Source: Hetaerina americana (Eukaryota; Arthropoda; Insecta; Odonata; Calopterygidae). Taken from it: a stretch of DNA of 64,000 nt. Of this stretch, positions 1-12,300 are shown piece by piece. The notes beneath the pieces are model-generated. The model was not told the DNA's origin. It did not search any database and was given only the letters and a program-made list of their open reading frames with translations. The first letter of the stretch is position 1, and the number at the start of each line of letters is the position of its first letter. Location: assembly GCA_022747635.1 (NCBI GenBank), contig JAKTNV010000011.1, positions 14,194,975-14,258,974 on the forward strand, given 5' to 3'. Both the position numbers and the translations under genes were made by a program.

Positions 1-620
1 CGATCTGCGCACACTTGACCAACGGTCTGAATCCAATATTTCACCCACACGCTGTCGTCAGTTCTTGGCGTCGACGTCCGTCCAGCGCGGGGCTCGTCCT
101 CAACTCTCTCTCTCGGCTATTTATGAAGAATTTTCGCCGCTTAAAACTGCAGTTTTTGACATGCTTTCATACTTGAACACTCGGCGAATCATGCCCCATG
201 TCTCCGTACCCGATTGTCCCAGTTCAAAACAAAATCAAATGGTGTACCGCAGTTCAATCGTTCTCTGCTTTTTGCGCATACACTAAATCACTCGACAGGG
301 GTCCACTTAAAACACGATCTAGCCAGAACAAACGCTCGCAGGCGATTGGCGCTTGGCGCGTGTTAAAGGTCAGACCACGCCGCTGAGCCCGCGTGGTGCG
401 AGCGCGCTGCGACGTACAGTCACGTCAGGGAAAACATTTTCCCGTTACATTTTATACTAACCTTGTATTACTGTAAACCCTGTACTGAACTGCTCTCTGT
501 AAACCGGATGCATGCATGGTACGCTCTTTTTTCACTTCCTGAAATTATTTTACATTGATGACACTTTCCACCACCATTTGAGCTTGAGATAATATTAAAA
601 AATACCTCTCCACCTTGGTG
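1..620. other. Unassigned left edge
   Basis: No gene recognised. About 340-430 is GC-richer than its surroundings. Small open frames on the plus strand have no recognisable domain. The missing C-terminal exons of the lectin gene (which reads leftward) were looked for here on the minus strand and not found. Confidence 0.4.
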
Positions 621-639
621 GACGCGTGCCATAGGTTCG

Positions 640-2290
640 CCACACCCGCCCTAGATCGTTCCTTCCAAGCAATCCCCCAGAAAGCACTCCATTCTCAAAA
701 ACATGCCCCAGCGGTTTACTTCTTCTTTAAGATGGCTTCAACCAGCATCTTCTCCAAATATTTTCAGCACCTCCTCATTTCTTACCCTGTCCGAACACGC
801 AGTCTTCGACATCTCCTCCAAATCCATATTTCGAAGGCATCAATTCTTTTCCAGTCACATTTCCTCAATATCCATGCCTAAAATTGGTTTAGTATTACGC
901 TTCAAACAAAACATTTCACTGGCCTTGCCCTCAGTTAGAAATCCGTCTTGCTACTTAATAATCTGCTTTTCTTCGTACTTTGGCCATTGCTATTCTTATC
1001 TGAATATACCTTTCACTTTCTCAGTATTCCGTTATTTCTGTCTCCTGTAAGTACTTATATCGTCTCACACTTTCCAACCTGCTTCCTCTGCACAGAACAA
1101 TCAAGTTTTATTGTGGTCCGATTTCCATCACCCCGGAATAATTTTGTGTTCTTTCTTACACCATGTTTTCTTTCTCTTTTTAACTTCCCAAAGTGTCAAC
1201 ATTTCGCTCATTTCCGTTTCGTTCAACGCCTTTAGAACCATGTCATCTGCAAACCTTTCATACGAGGGTAGTTTGAAAGGTTCTCGGAATCACCACCGGA
1301 TGTCAGCCCTAGGGCAACGAGTTTCCCGTGTAGTAATAGGTAATCCTTTATGAATATACACGTAACGCGTCAGTGCTCAGGGAAGATGTCTATGGTGCGA
1401 AGGCTTCTCTGTTGTTGTTCCCGTGTAGTGATTTGTGAAGATGGAAAAAACTGAGATTCGGGCAGTGATCAAATAATTCGATAAGAAATGTATGAAAGCA
1501 AATGAAATTCAAGCCGACTTTCAGAACACTCTGAGGGAATCTGCAAATTCACATTCAACTGTTGTCATGTGGAAAAATGAGTTATAGTTTTGTCGGGACA
1601 GCTTAGATGATGACCCGCGTAGTGGTCAGCCAATATGTGACACACGAAAAAAGGCCAGGTTTGGCAAGGGAGAAAGTCATCTCTCATCAAGACAATGCAC
1701 GCCCACACAAAAGTGTCAGGAGTCGTCTATTTCTATTCCATTTCGAGAATATTACCCTCGTATGTTACTCATATTCTCTTTCCTCCTATGTTAGCACCAT
1801 TAACCATCTGCCTGCACTCCCATCACCATTTCTTCTACATACATACTGGACAATATTGGGAACAGATAGCGACCCTTCCCCGCACTCAGAGCAAACCAAC
1901 CCGATCTTTCGTGTTCCAATATTAGTGATGTGGGGCCCATATATAAGCTTTTAATTAGTTATCTTTCCTGCCAATTTACTGTATTTCTCTTCAATATACA
2001 TATCAACATATACCACTCAAACAAACTCAAATGTCTTCATCAAATCTACAAAAACAATTATATAACCCATTCTTCTTCCTCTAGAGATCTCTCCCCAAAG
2101 CTTTTATGCAAATATCATTGTGCCCATTCCCTTCCTGATTCCTAAACTCTTCTTCAGCAAATTCTCCTTCAATTATCATATCTTTGCCAATCTTCTGTTC
2201 TATCGAATGTATTCTTTGCCGATTGTCATTAATTTCGTAAGTTCTTCTTAATACTGCCAAAATATTCATCGTTCGAATTCGTATACATTT
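640..2290 (-). mobile_element. LINE (non-LTR retrotransposon) reverse-transcriptase relic, split by a mariner
   Basis: Read on the minus strand, the stretch gives degenerate reverse-transcriptase blocks in order: GIRKGMGT near 2140, GYIIVFVDLMKTFE near 2050, MYVEEMVMGVQADG near 1830, then RFADDMVLKA (the FADD catalytic box) near 1255, and the 3' domain ending in an EIWIWRR-like motif near 830. Many stops and frameshifts make it inactive. The order and spacing match RTE/Jockey-type LINEs common in insects. A 498-bp mariner copy (1263-1760) sits just upstream of the FADD box. The whole lies in the lectin gene intron, or downstream of its recognised exons. Confidence 0.75.
1263..1760 (+). mobile_element. 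Deleted mariner transposon with TA target duplication
   Basis: It is flanked by TA at 1261-1262 and at 1761-1762. The left end CGAGGGTAGTTTG and the right end (reverse complement CGAGGGTAATATT) form imperfect terminal inverted repeats. Inside, from 1441, it encodes a mariner N-terminus (MEKTEIRAVI, then MKANEIQADFQNTL, then SLDDDPRSGQP) broken by stops. A jump follows to VISHQDNARPHKS at about 1675, which carries the HxDNA box with the second catalytic Asp. The rest of the transposase is deleted, so this is a non-autonomous relic. Confidence 0.85.
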
Positions 2291-3063
2291 AATAAAGTTA
2301 AAAATATGTTACGGTATTAACGTTTCTTCAATTTTTTTTGGCAATCGGGAGTTTCTTGAATTCTGCTGATAACCTATTAATACTCTGAACTTTTAACTTC
2401 AATCTAAACAACGTACTCTTGCTTCTAGAAATTCGGGAGGAAGATCTTATTTTTACCCACGCCGAAAGAGATTCCAATGGCCGCAGCAAAGAATTTAAAT
2501 CGAAAACCCCGATTCACATGTTTGTCAGGTCTATTAAAATTCACAATGCAAATTACAACAACAATTAAGAGTACCATTTCGGCCTCTAATCCCAGTTAAT
2601 GTAGTCCGAATATTACGCCATTCGATCTGTTAGTCGTTTGTTATTGTCCCATATTGTCGTGGAAATGTTAATGAAGGCGATTTTTCCAGCTACCTACCTC
2701 AATAGGGTTTTTAACGTAACATCGTCCCTTTGCAGACAACTGCTTCATTGCGGTCAAACGCCTTTGGAGCCGACTCACATAAGGAACGTGGTAAAATTCG
2801 AAGAAGGCAGAACATTATTTATTTTACAGAAGAATATTTTAGCTCCATGTAGAGGTTCGAAGACAGATGGTGGTGTGTGAAGACTCGTTAAAATAATTTA
2901 TTAATATTATGGTTAAGTTCAATGCAAGTTATTGAAATAAATTTCCGAATTATGTTTTCCAAAAGGCTGGCATTGAATTTGATGAATACCAGATTTATTA
3001 TGCTGATTATACGCGTATTATCACAATAACATGGCACCAGGGATATTTATTAAATGAGATTAC
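2291..3063. other. Intron or flank with no gene seen
   Basis: Non-coding by inspection. A stretch near 2695-2725 (CCTCAATAGGGTTTTTAACG) has a close relative near 12808-12840, so it is probably a short dispersed repeat. Confidence 0.4.
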
Positions 3064-4244
3064 CTTTGACAAGCCTGTCTTTAATGTATTTATTTTCTCT
3101 GCTAGTCTCCATGGATACCAATTCCATACAGCGTGCGCGGCAGAACTCCCTTGCTTCTGACCAATCAAGTTCCAACTTCGATGTCCCTGGTTCCTCCCAC
3201 GAAAAGAAGTATCCATGACTACCGGGGTACATGTAATCATGGATTGTCCCTGGAAAATGAAAGGTGATCACAAAAATCATTTAAATATTTCGCAAGATTA
3301 TTTACTCATATTACCAGGTTGGAAGTTGGGGAAACAACTTGTTATTCGTGTTATGGAAGAAGGAAAAACGGATATTTTCTTCGGAGGGGAAATGTTTCTT
3401 TGTAACTGCATGCGACTCCAAATTCCTATTACTATCAGTTTCTTCTTCATTGGTTCCATTTTCTAAATTTCACTTGAACTTTCACGAATTCAGCATTCAT
3501 TCTGTGATCCTGATTATCGAAGAATCCTTTTGTCTCGTCGCTAACGCTTTGGTCACCCGTGACGTCAAGTTTCTCCCTTACGAGAACATGAAGTGCACTG
3601 TTTTCGTCAGGCGATGTCATTGAGCATCGGCGGTTGTCAAGGGTTGTTTACATTACGTTCTGAGCTAGACAATGCTCTACTTTTTAAGTGTTTCTTGTGA
3701 CACACGGGCGTGAATTTAATTATTTTCCGGAAATTTCCATCCAATAGAAAGAAAGTATATGTGTATGCGTGGCTGCATATAAGTACTTTAAATTATATTA
3801 AAATAGAATATGGCAATATAATCAAATTAAATCTCAAGTTTAAGTAAAATTCATGATCTGGTTGCCCCACACTAGTGGAAAAATTCCATGTTCGTTCAGA
3901 AAATATTCAACGGAAGCATGATGTTGTTTACGTTGAGGTTTCTGTGGAAACCGAGACGAAATTATATCGGTTTCCACAGCGACTTCTGGAAGATTTCCCC
4001 TGAAGTAGTCGGCCATGTTGGGGAGGGAGTAATTTTTCTCGTTTTCTTCTAATTTTTTTTCTTAAAAGAATCAAGAGTAATTAGACATACGGAGGGTATA
4101 CTTACTCGTTGCACATAGAAGCGGGTCCACGTCTAACGGAATGGCTTTGTTGTTATCGATCAGCGACGACAGAGGCACACCTTCCTCAGCACATGAGGAC
4201 GCGACCATCGCGAAGATGGCCGCGATCAAACACTCAGCCCACAT
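3064..4244 (-). CDS. Secreted C-type lectin, 5' exons only (partial)
   Basis: Two exons are seen: 4106-4244 and 3064-3249. The start is the ATG at 4244-4242; upstream in-frame codons begin with a non-ATG TTG. Residues 1-20 (MWAECLIAAIFAMVASSCAE) are a typical signal peptide. Exon 1 ends ACG A|GTAAGT. Exon 2 starts after TTTCCAG with GG, giving an in-phase Arg codon. Exon 2 encodes the opening of a C-type lectin domain (HGYFFSWEE, LDWSEAREFCRARCMELVSM, ETSRENKYIKDRLVK), with the helix Cys and the E-REN pattern of insect CTL proteins. The donor is G|GTAATC at 3063. The second half of the domain (WND/WIGL region and last Cys residues) is not in the window, so sugar specificity cannot be judged. 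Known family role: pattern recognition or adhesion outside the cell. A TATA-like TTTATAAG lies about 80 bp upstream. Confidence 0.85.
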
Positions 4245-4317
4245 CGCGACGGAGCGCGAGGACAACGAGGGTGAATGCAGTTTAAACAGGCAATCATCTC
4301 CCCCCGAAACTGCGGCG

Positions 4318-4328
4318 ACTTATAAAGC
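4318..4328 (-). promoter_or_regulatory. Candidate TATA box of the lectin gene
   Basis: The minus strand reads GCTTTATAAGTCG here, about 80 bp upstream of the lectin ATG. This spacing would allow a short 5' UTR. A similar TATAAAGG on the plus strand near 4560 has no associated gene. Confidence 0.35.
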
Positions 4329-4329
4329 T

Positions 4330-6264
4330 TTCGGAAGACTTGTCGATGATAAAAAATTGAATAGGCGACAGTGACATACCGACTGCCCGTCCCGAATCGC
4401 CAGTCAGCCCTGAGGAAACGCGGAAGGTCGTTAGTCGTAATGACCCGAGAGATTTCGTTTTCGTCAAGCGTTCGAGAAGCTATCGAATCTTCTCACTTTA
4501 GTTATTTTTTTTAATACTTTAAATGACGATGTCGCGGGACTTCCATTGTCGGGGAAGCCATATAAAGGAAGCACACGGGTGGATAAGGAAGCTCGCAGCT
4601 CCCAACAACTAAACCTCTTCTGACCACTCACAGTTCCTTTCATAGACGAGAAGAAATGAGAGGAAATTAAGTGTTTTCCGTCTTTGGCAAAGAAACGTAC
4701 GCGATCCAATAGATTAAGCCCATTAAATATTGATTACAGATTCTCCCATTCGTGTCCACGGCAACAATACCAATTGTTATTAGTATTGCAGATAAACAAG
4801 ATGGCATGTATCACGAGGGGAATTTTCTATGCGCAAAAGTTAAAATAAAATTGTCTACACACAAATATTCGGTTTCTTCGTTTCTGTCCTGTACTCTTGT
4901 TAGCTGTTTCACTTAAATTAAATCCATATTGAATGATCACGAATTCTACCATTTTCATCCGTGGCAACAATGAAACTATTAATATATTCTTGATGAACAA
5001 GATGGAGTTTTTGATGAAATATTAATTTTCTGTACACGAACTGGAATACCAAACCTAATCGAAGCAATTGACACAAAGTTTGATTTTGCTGGTTGAGGAA
5101 AGACCTCTCTCCTAATACTAAGCACAATTATTTTTACTAGCTGATCTATGCGACAGAAATCGGACGACAATAACCGAATGGTAGCCATTTGTATTTTCAT
5201 GGGCTGTTCAATTCATGGCTTATCATAATTGTTTCATTCGAATGATTTTTTTAGGTAATCAAGCAGTTAAGGTAGGTTTTGAAAGTACACAATAAATTGA
5301 GAAAAAATTTAATTTACGTTATGCTGTTAGCTTTACGTGTAATGCGTATTTTGTACAAGTTTAATGTAATTTACTTCAATATTGCGTCATCGACAGCCAT
5401 TGCAATGTGAAACTTGTTCAGTTCGCCTAAGGCAACGATTGAGGTAACACGCGACGGGTAGGGTTTTTTAGAGAGAATGTTTTTTTCCTATATCACGGAT
5501 ATAATATGCATTATTATTTTTAAGAGGCGTAACAGAATCGATTTCATATAGGACGATATAAGCCTTTGATATCCAGTCGCTATATTCATGGGAGTAAACA
5601 TTTACACCGGTGCAGCCATTGTGGGAGAAGATCGTCGATTGAGGATTTTATTTCAAAGATTATCTCTGCAGGTGAAAATTGTCGACTTCATTTTGATCCT
5701 AAGACCAAAATAGCAAAGCTCTATCATCCGGGATTACTAACACCAAAGAAAGCCAGAATGCCGGGTAGGATTTGGTTGCATAATTTTTCGATATTCAGGG
5801 AATAGTTAATCAGAACTTGGTATCACCAAACAGATTTGTAAATGGAGCATACTATAGGAAAGTACTGAAAATTCTCAAAGGTTTAAGAAGTAATCATTAC
5901 TTCTATATCTTCCGATGAAGACGGAGCGGAATTCATTCGAAATGATTAAGAAATAACGTGTGAATGGTCTTTTAATGTGTGTCTATATTGTTTGTTGCTA
6001 TATATATATATAATTTTGTTTGTTTGTTGTTATATATATATAATTTCGGCTGTAGCATCATTAGATCTTGTTGGATACGGTATCGGTTGATATTAGTTTA
6101 TGGTCCAACACGTTGTTTTAGTTGAAATTGAAAATAAACAACTAGGCTTTTCTACCAAGTGACGCCAGGAACTGTTTTATTTACATTGTTTTAGGTTAAA
6201 TCAGGGTAAAACGTCACCAATAATTAGGGGGAGGAAACGAGTGATTTTTACATTCATTGCAAGT
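4330..6264. other. Intergenic DNA between the lectin start and the pickpocket 3' end
   Basis: No protein family recognised in any frame. It contains short TA runs near 6000-6045 (two TATATATATATAATT blocks separated by a TTTG-rich stretch). Confidence 0.5.
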
Positions 6265-6265
6265 C

Positions 6266-6271
6266 TTTATT
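6266..6271 (-). terminator. Candidate poly(A) signal of the pickpocket gene
   Basis: AATAAA on the minus strand (tttatt on the plus strand), about 100 nt past the pickpocket stop codon at 6373-6375. Confidence 0.5.
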
Positions 6272-6372
6272 GTAACATTTTGATTACATGCTCAAAATAT
6301 TTTTTTTAATGTCCCCCTCTCGCGAGCTCGCTGAGAATTGAGCGATGCACTTCAGGTCGCCCGGGGTCGCAA

Positions 6373-9300
6373 TCAGTCGAGAAAGGGCGGGGCCATCGGC
6401 GTCACGACGTTAGTCTTCGACTGGGACTTCTTCTTCTTCTGGATCGGGTCCCTGTCGGCCGCTAATCTTCCCCACATGCCCACCGTGAAGAAATACAATA
6501 GCTCCACGATGCTAATGGCGCTACCGCCCAAACACAGGCCGAAGATCCCACCGATGGCGGCTAACGATGCCCACGCACACCAACAAAGATAAAAACATAC
6601 GTTTTCTTTTCGTCATCAAGGTCGTGCGCCTCAACGGCGTAAATCAAATGCCATGCGTTTGTTGATGCTCTTTGTTGTCCCGTCTCCAAGAGTTGGGAGA
6701 GAACACAAACCAATCGATAAGAATTATTGATATAAGTTGAATTATTATTATTATACAAGTTGAATTGTTATTATAAGTAGCCCTATTGGATTGGTGTTTA
6801 ATGGGCCCAAGCATATACATTCTGCCACACTTCTAAGTTCTCACCAACGCGACACATTAATTCCGAAAATCGCATACTACATATAAAAACGATTTTTCAG
6901 GAAGTTATTGGTATTCCATGAATGTTTAATGATTAAATAACCTATTTTAAAAGTGTTTCCCAACGCGGAACTACTTAAAGATTTAGGAAAACGTGGGAGA
7001 GAGTGACTTTATGGACTAACTCGTAGCATTTATGGGAGAGGAATCTAGCTGGAGGACCTTGCCAGATCAGTGTCAGCAGTAATAGTAGTATTTAGGGGAG
7101 GCGACCGACAGCTGAGGTCATTTGCGCCATTAGGGATAGACAGGAAAGGATGAACGGTGGAGAGAAACCCGGCGTCAGCATTAGACTACTCTTTGCGAAA
7201 GGCGCCAAGGGGTTCGCAGCTTTACGTCCCATCCGACGGACGGCGTACTCACTCAAAGTGCCATCCACAAAGCACCTCAATTAGGGATCGAGATACCACT
7301 GAAAATATTCAACATCGCCGGGATTTGAACCCGGGCCCTCTGGGTGGGTAGCCAGTACGATAGCCACCGCAACATCTATATCCCTGTCAGTGTTAATGCC
7401 TATACCAAAAGGGTAAAGGCTACATCATATGAGGACTATATGGTAATAAGCTTGTTTTCGTACGCAGCTAGAGTGGTACTCAGGATCATCAACCAAAGAA
7501 TGTAGAGCAGGACCAATGAATACTTGGGTTATAATAAGTTTGGGTTCAGGAAGGGGAGAGGCAAGCGTGCTGCTATAATAGTGATAAAGTCACAAATAGG
7601 AATATAGAGTACAATCAGGATCTGTTTCTTGGGTTTAGAGAAAGCGTTTGATGGAATAAACTGGGTATAATTAATGAATGTATTGCAGAAAATAAGAGTA
7701 GATAGGCGGTATAGGATACTTAGACATGTCTCAGAATGATCAGGTGCGAGTGGCGGATGTAGGGTCTAGATGGGCAGTGTTAGGAAGAGGAGTGAGACAC
7801 CTGTGCTGTTTAACGTAAATGTGGAGGAAATGAAGAAAGAGGCAGAATAAAAACTTGAGATAGGAATGAAAGTTGGTGGGAAATTCATAAAATCAGTTAG
7901 GTTTGCTGATAATCAAGCTTTAGTTTGTCAGTCAGCCAATGGATTGCAAATATTGCATGGAGCACTGGAAAGTCAGCGCGATAGGCATGGGATGAGATTA
8001 AATGTAAAAAAATGAAGGTCGTACTGTTTTCGAGAAAGAGGAAGGTTAGGTTAAATGTTGAAATGGGAGTTCATAAACCAGAGCAGGTGGAACAGTTTAC
8101 CTAATTTGGAAGTGTTCTAGGCCAAAATGGTCAATGTAGTAGAGACATAAGGAGAAGAATTGCTGTAGGCATAGAAGCCTTTACAAGGGACCGGGCATTG
8201 ATGACAGGAACATTAAGGACGCTAACACAAGGCTCGTCAAAACTTAGACATGGAGTACGGCTCGGAAACATGGTCATTGAAGCAGGACGAGAAGCGTGGA
8301 TTGGAAGATTTTGAAAAATGGGTGTGGAAAAAGATGGAAAAGGCGGATTGGACAGAATGGAAAACAAACGAGGAAGTGCCAGTTATGGTGGAGGAGGAGA
8401 GGGAATTACTGGGAGAAATTAAAGGGAGGAAGGAAGGGTGGATGCAGAGAATTGTGATTGGCAATGGGATGTTGAAATCCGTTAAGTAAAGGGGAGAAAT
8501 TTACACAAGCGAGGAAAGTTTAGGAATAGGATAGGCATGTTGGATGGAGTGAAGGGGGGAGGAAAGTATGCTGAATTGAAGAGGAGCTTATTGTAGTTTC
8601 GGATGTCAGGTTGTGTTTTGCTGGGAGAGGCAAGGGAATTATCTCTGTACCATAGTGTAGTCTGTTTCCATCCAAAACCCAACTTCACCGGTAGATTACC
8701 AATGGTAACTTATAGTATACTAGATGACTCATTCTTAAGCTCTGCATACCTTTAAACTCCCTTTATATATTAAAAAATGTTTATTCTTTTCCTCATTTTA
8801 ACCTTTCCCCTTTATTGCCGTCTCCAGCATGAGGTTTCCTTTCACAATCACAACGACTTTCATCCACTTGGAGGGGATAAATGCATTTTGGAATAAAGGC
8901 GGCATGTATTTTAGTTGCAATGTTGCACAGTTTCACTGTGTTATTCAATTGATATTGTCCCTGGAGCTCATTAGATTGAGATACGCACCCAACAGACCAT
9001 CCCATGTCATTACGGCGTCTCTCCGGTACTTGATGCAGTAGAAGTCATTGAAGAACACGTGTACGACGCTCCGGTTGGTCATGTCGTAGAGTTTCCTGCA
9101 ACAGGAAGTGATAGAATAATTTTCACCTTATTCGGTATTCGTCATGTATAATGAACGCTGAAGTTGATTGCAGAAGCGTTAACTGCGAGAAATTTCATCT
9201 TTATCCGTAGTAGAATAGAAATACGATACCGAGTATAATTAGACAATTTAGTAATTGCTAAAGTTTTACCCAGTACTTTTATTCCACTGCAAGCATTGAG

Positions 9301-12300
9301 AAGTCTGTACGGCGTACAGGTATAGGCCATCTCATTTTTTTTCGCTGGAGGATCGAAAAAAAATATTTCAATCCAACGTGGTAAAAAAACCACCATCCAC
9401 CACCAAGCATACTCACGTGAACGCTGCGTCAGAGGAGGCGAATTTTGACCTCTGTGGATTGATTGGGGCCACCAGGGTCGAGGCAACGGCGTATGACCTC
9501 TCAGAGCAAGCCGGCAAGCACTCACGACACTGCATGCCATCGGACCAACCGCCAGTGAAGCCAGGTGTGCCCTCTGGAGGCCTCGTGCCGGCGACTGCTC
9601 CTGCGACGGCGACACGAAATTAACCGTATCCCCATTTCAATGACTACGGTTGAGTCAGGAGAAAACAGAGGACGAAAGTGACCCGCGCGCTGAATACGCT
9701 TTGACGAGAGATGTACGTAAGACATTAGAATAACTTTTGTGCCTTGAAATTAAATCTATCAGAATGTTCAATCCTATTTTTCTTTCATCGCAAAGCTCCT
9801 GTTATGACTATCCGGACTTCGGGTTGAGTTAGTTCAGTGGTAAACACTCAAAACTTAACTTAAATGGTACAATATAAATTAATAATCTGCTTCTAGGTAC
9901 CTGAATAATATAATTTTTGACAGTATTCATATAAATAATGACATTTTTAAGCAAAAGTTTTCTGAGGTTTTTATTTTTAAGATTTCAGTCATATTCATTT
10001 TCATTACTGGGTGAAAGTAGAAAAGGTATTTTTACTGTTTCCTAAAAGATTGCGAAGATATTTACATAGGGAAACCATAATCAAGGCTATCTAGAGTATA
10101 TATTTGACCCAAAAGTATGACTTAACAGAAAAAAGCGTATACAGCAGTTTATTACTCTGTTAGGTACATATATCGAGAACGCATCAAAGAGCAAAAGACA
10201 TATCTTTCCTGGATAAAAAATACGTTGTCATTTCCTGGAGCATATGGTTTTGGTATGTAAATTAAGTTTAGCAGTTGAAATAGCAATGAAAATAACACCG
10301 CAGACACATCACCAATTTCAGGAGAATTGAGAGCGAAGGGTGCAGTATCTACTACCCCTACTACGTATTGCGCGTCGCAGGGATATTGCATTTTCGTCTT
10401 TAAAATATTTAACCACATTTATACAAATCGTGCTGTCGTAAAAGTCATTGGGTATTCGCGCTGTTGTTTCTAATTTGGGAAAAACCAGGTATCATCAGCA
10501 TGTTTAATGAATCACCATAGGTAAGACATGAATAATCGACTGATGACATCGGAGGATAGGGTTGGTCTAAGAGACGAGAAGTTCCAAGACTGTTTTATGT
10601 ATTTTTATTTATATATACCCTCCCAGCCATCGTCAGCATGTGTGGCAGGGGGTGAATACACTCCAGAATAATTTTACCCAAATATGACCCTACCGCGGTC
10701 GAACAATGTTATTATTATGATCCCCAATCGCTCGAGGGAAAAATTACATATTAAATCTATCTGTTGCACACTTAATCTCTCTAATTTTACTAACATGCTA
10801 TCTCCAGCCATAGTATGATGGGGTTAATAATACATTTTCAGCATCACTGCATCACCTCCTTCCAATTGACGCAAGAGATTTAATCTACAACTTAACCTTT
10901 GCTCCATAAGTGATTCCCAGCCTAGCTGCATGCTAGATCTAAACTATCCGCCTTTAGTCCTCGATAACATGGGCTGTTAAAAAACATATCGTGTTCTTAC
11001 GTGCATTATAGACATAGTTTTAAATTTAAGAAGGCATTACCAGTTTATATTTCGATTTAAAAAAATGTCAAACGTGACCATGGGAATAATTCCGCCGGTT
11101 GGGCAATGTAGTCGAGAGTCATTAATAGAACACTTACGCTTGAATTTTCTCAAGCACGGGACATCCATCAAAGTACAGGTGGTCAGGTTGTCTGAAATTT
11201 AGAATAAGATATTACATATAGAAAGCACGGCATGGCTGAAAAATATTCGTAGGTACTGCATCAGAAATATATACCTTACAATTTTTGCACACTAATAAAA
11301 ATATGAATTGACTCACGGAAAATACAGAAAATAATTAATTCGACAAACGAGTATTCGATTGAGAGGCATGATAAACCATCATCGGCTGGTATGTTATGTG
11401 GAGTAATTTAAATCCATCAACGAGAAAAAATTGAACTATATATACATATATTTATATATATAACATATATATTATAGATATACCTATATATATATATATA
11501 TATATATATATTGGTTATATATATATATATTGGTATAATCAAGTAATCTACCGGTTTAGGTAGGATTTAGATGGACACAACAACCAAATAAATATATTGT
11601 AACTCTCAACTCTAAATATATTGTAACTCAACTTTCAGAGTGTAAAAATCATTCACTTTGACTGGGATACGAACCCAGATCCCTCAATATCCGGTCGAGT
11701 GCTTCAGCCAGTTAAGCTATCGAGGCGCCCTCTTAAACTCAGAAATTTTGGGGCTTTTAAAGGAACAAAATGTTGTGACGAAATACCAGGCGAATGATTT
11801 TTACACTCTGAAATTTTTGCATTGAAATGCACATTAGCGGGTGACTCCGTTAAAAGTTACTGTTGCGGCATCTCCCGCAGTTTATTTGGGTATTGTAAGT
11901 CTTAACAAAACACGATCCAGCTACTCTACAACAAGTCCCTCTTAATATCTGAGTACTTACCTCCCATCATCTCTTCCAACATTCCTATCCTGTTCCTGTC
12001 CTTTCCTCGTTTGCCTACGTTCTCCCCTCTATTACAGTCTTCAACATCCTACTGCCGGCCAATACGCCCTTCATCCATTTTTCCTACCTCCTCAGGATTT
12101 CTCCCAACAAACCCCTCTCTTCGCCCACCATGCCTAGGACTTCCTCATTTGTTTTCCTTTCCGTCCATTTCACCTTCTCCAACCTTCTCCACAACCACAT
12201 TTCTAAAGACTCCAATCTAAGTCTATCCTCCTGCTTCAGTGACCACGTTTCCGCGCCGCAAATAACTACGCTTTATATAAAAGTTTTTACGAGTCTTTTC

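Noticed and set aside
9142..9615. 157-codon minus-strand open frame
   Set aside because: It overlaps pickpocket exon 8 in another frame; the spliced exon frame has the family motif [12 protein letters not shown].
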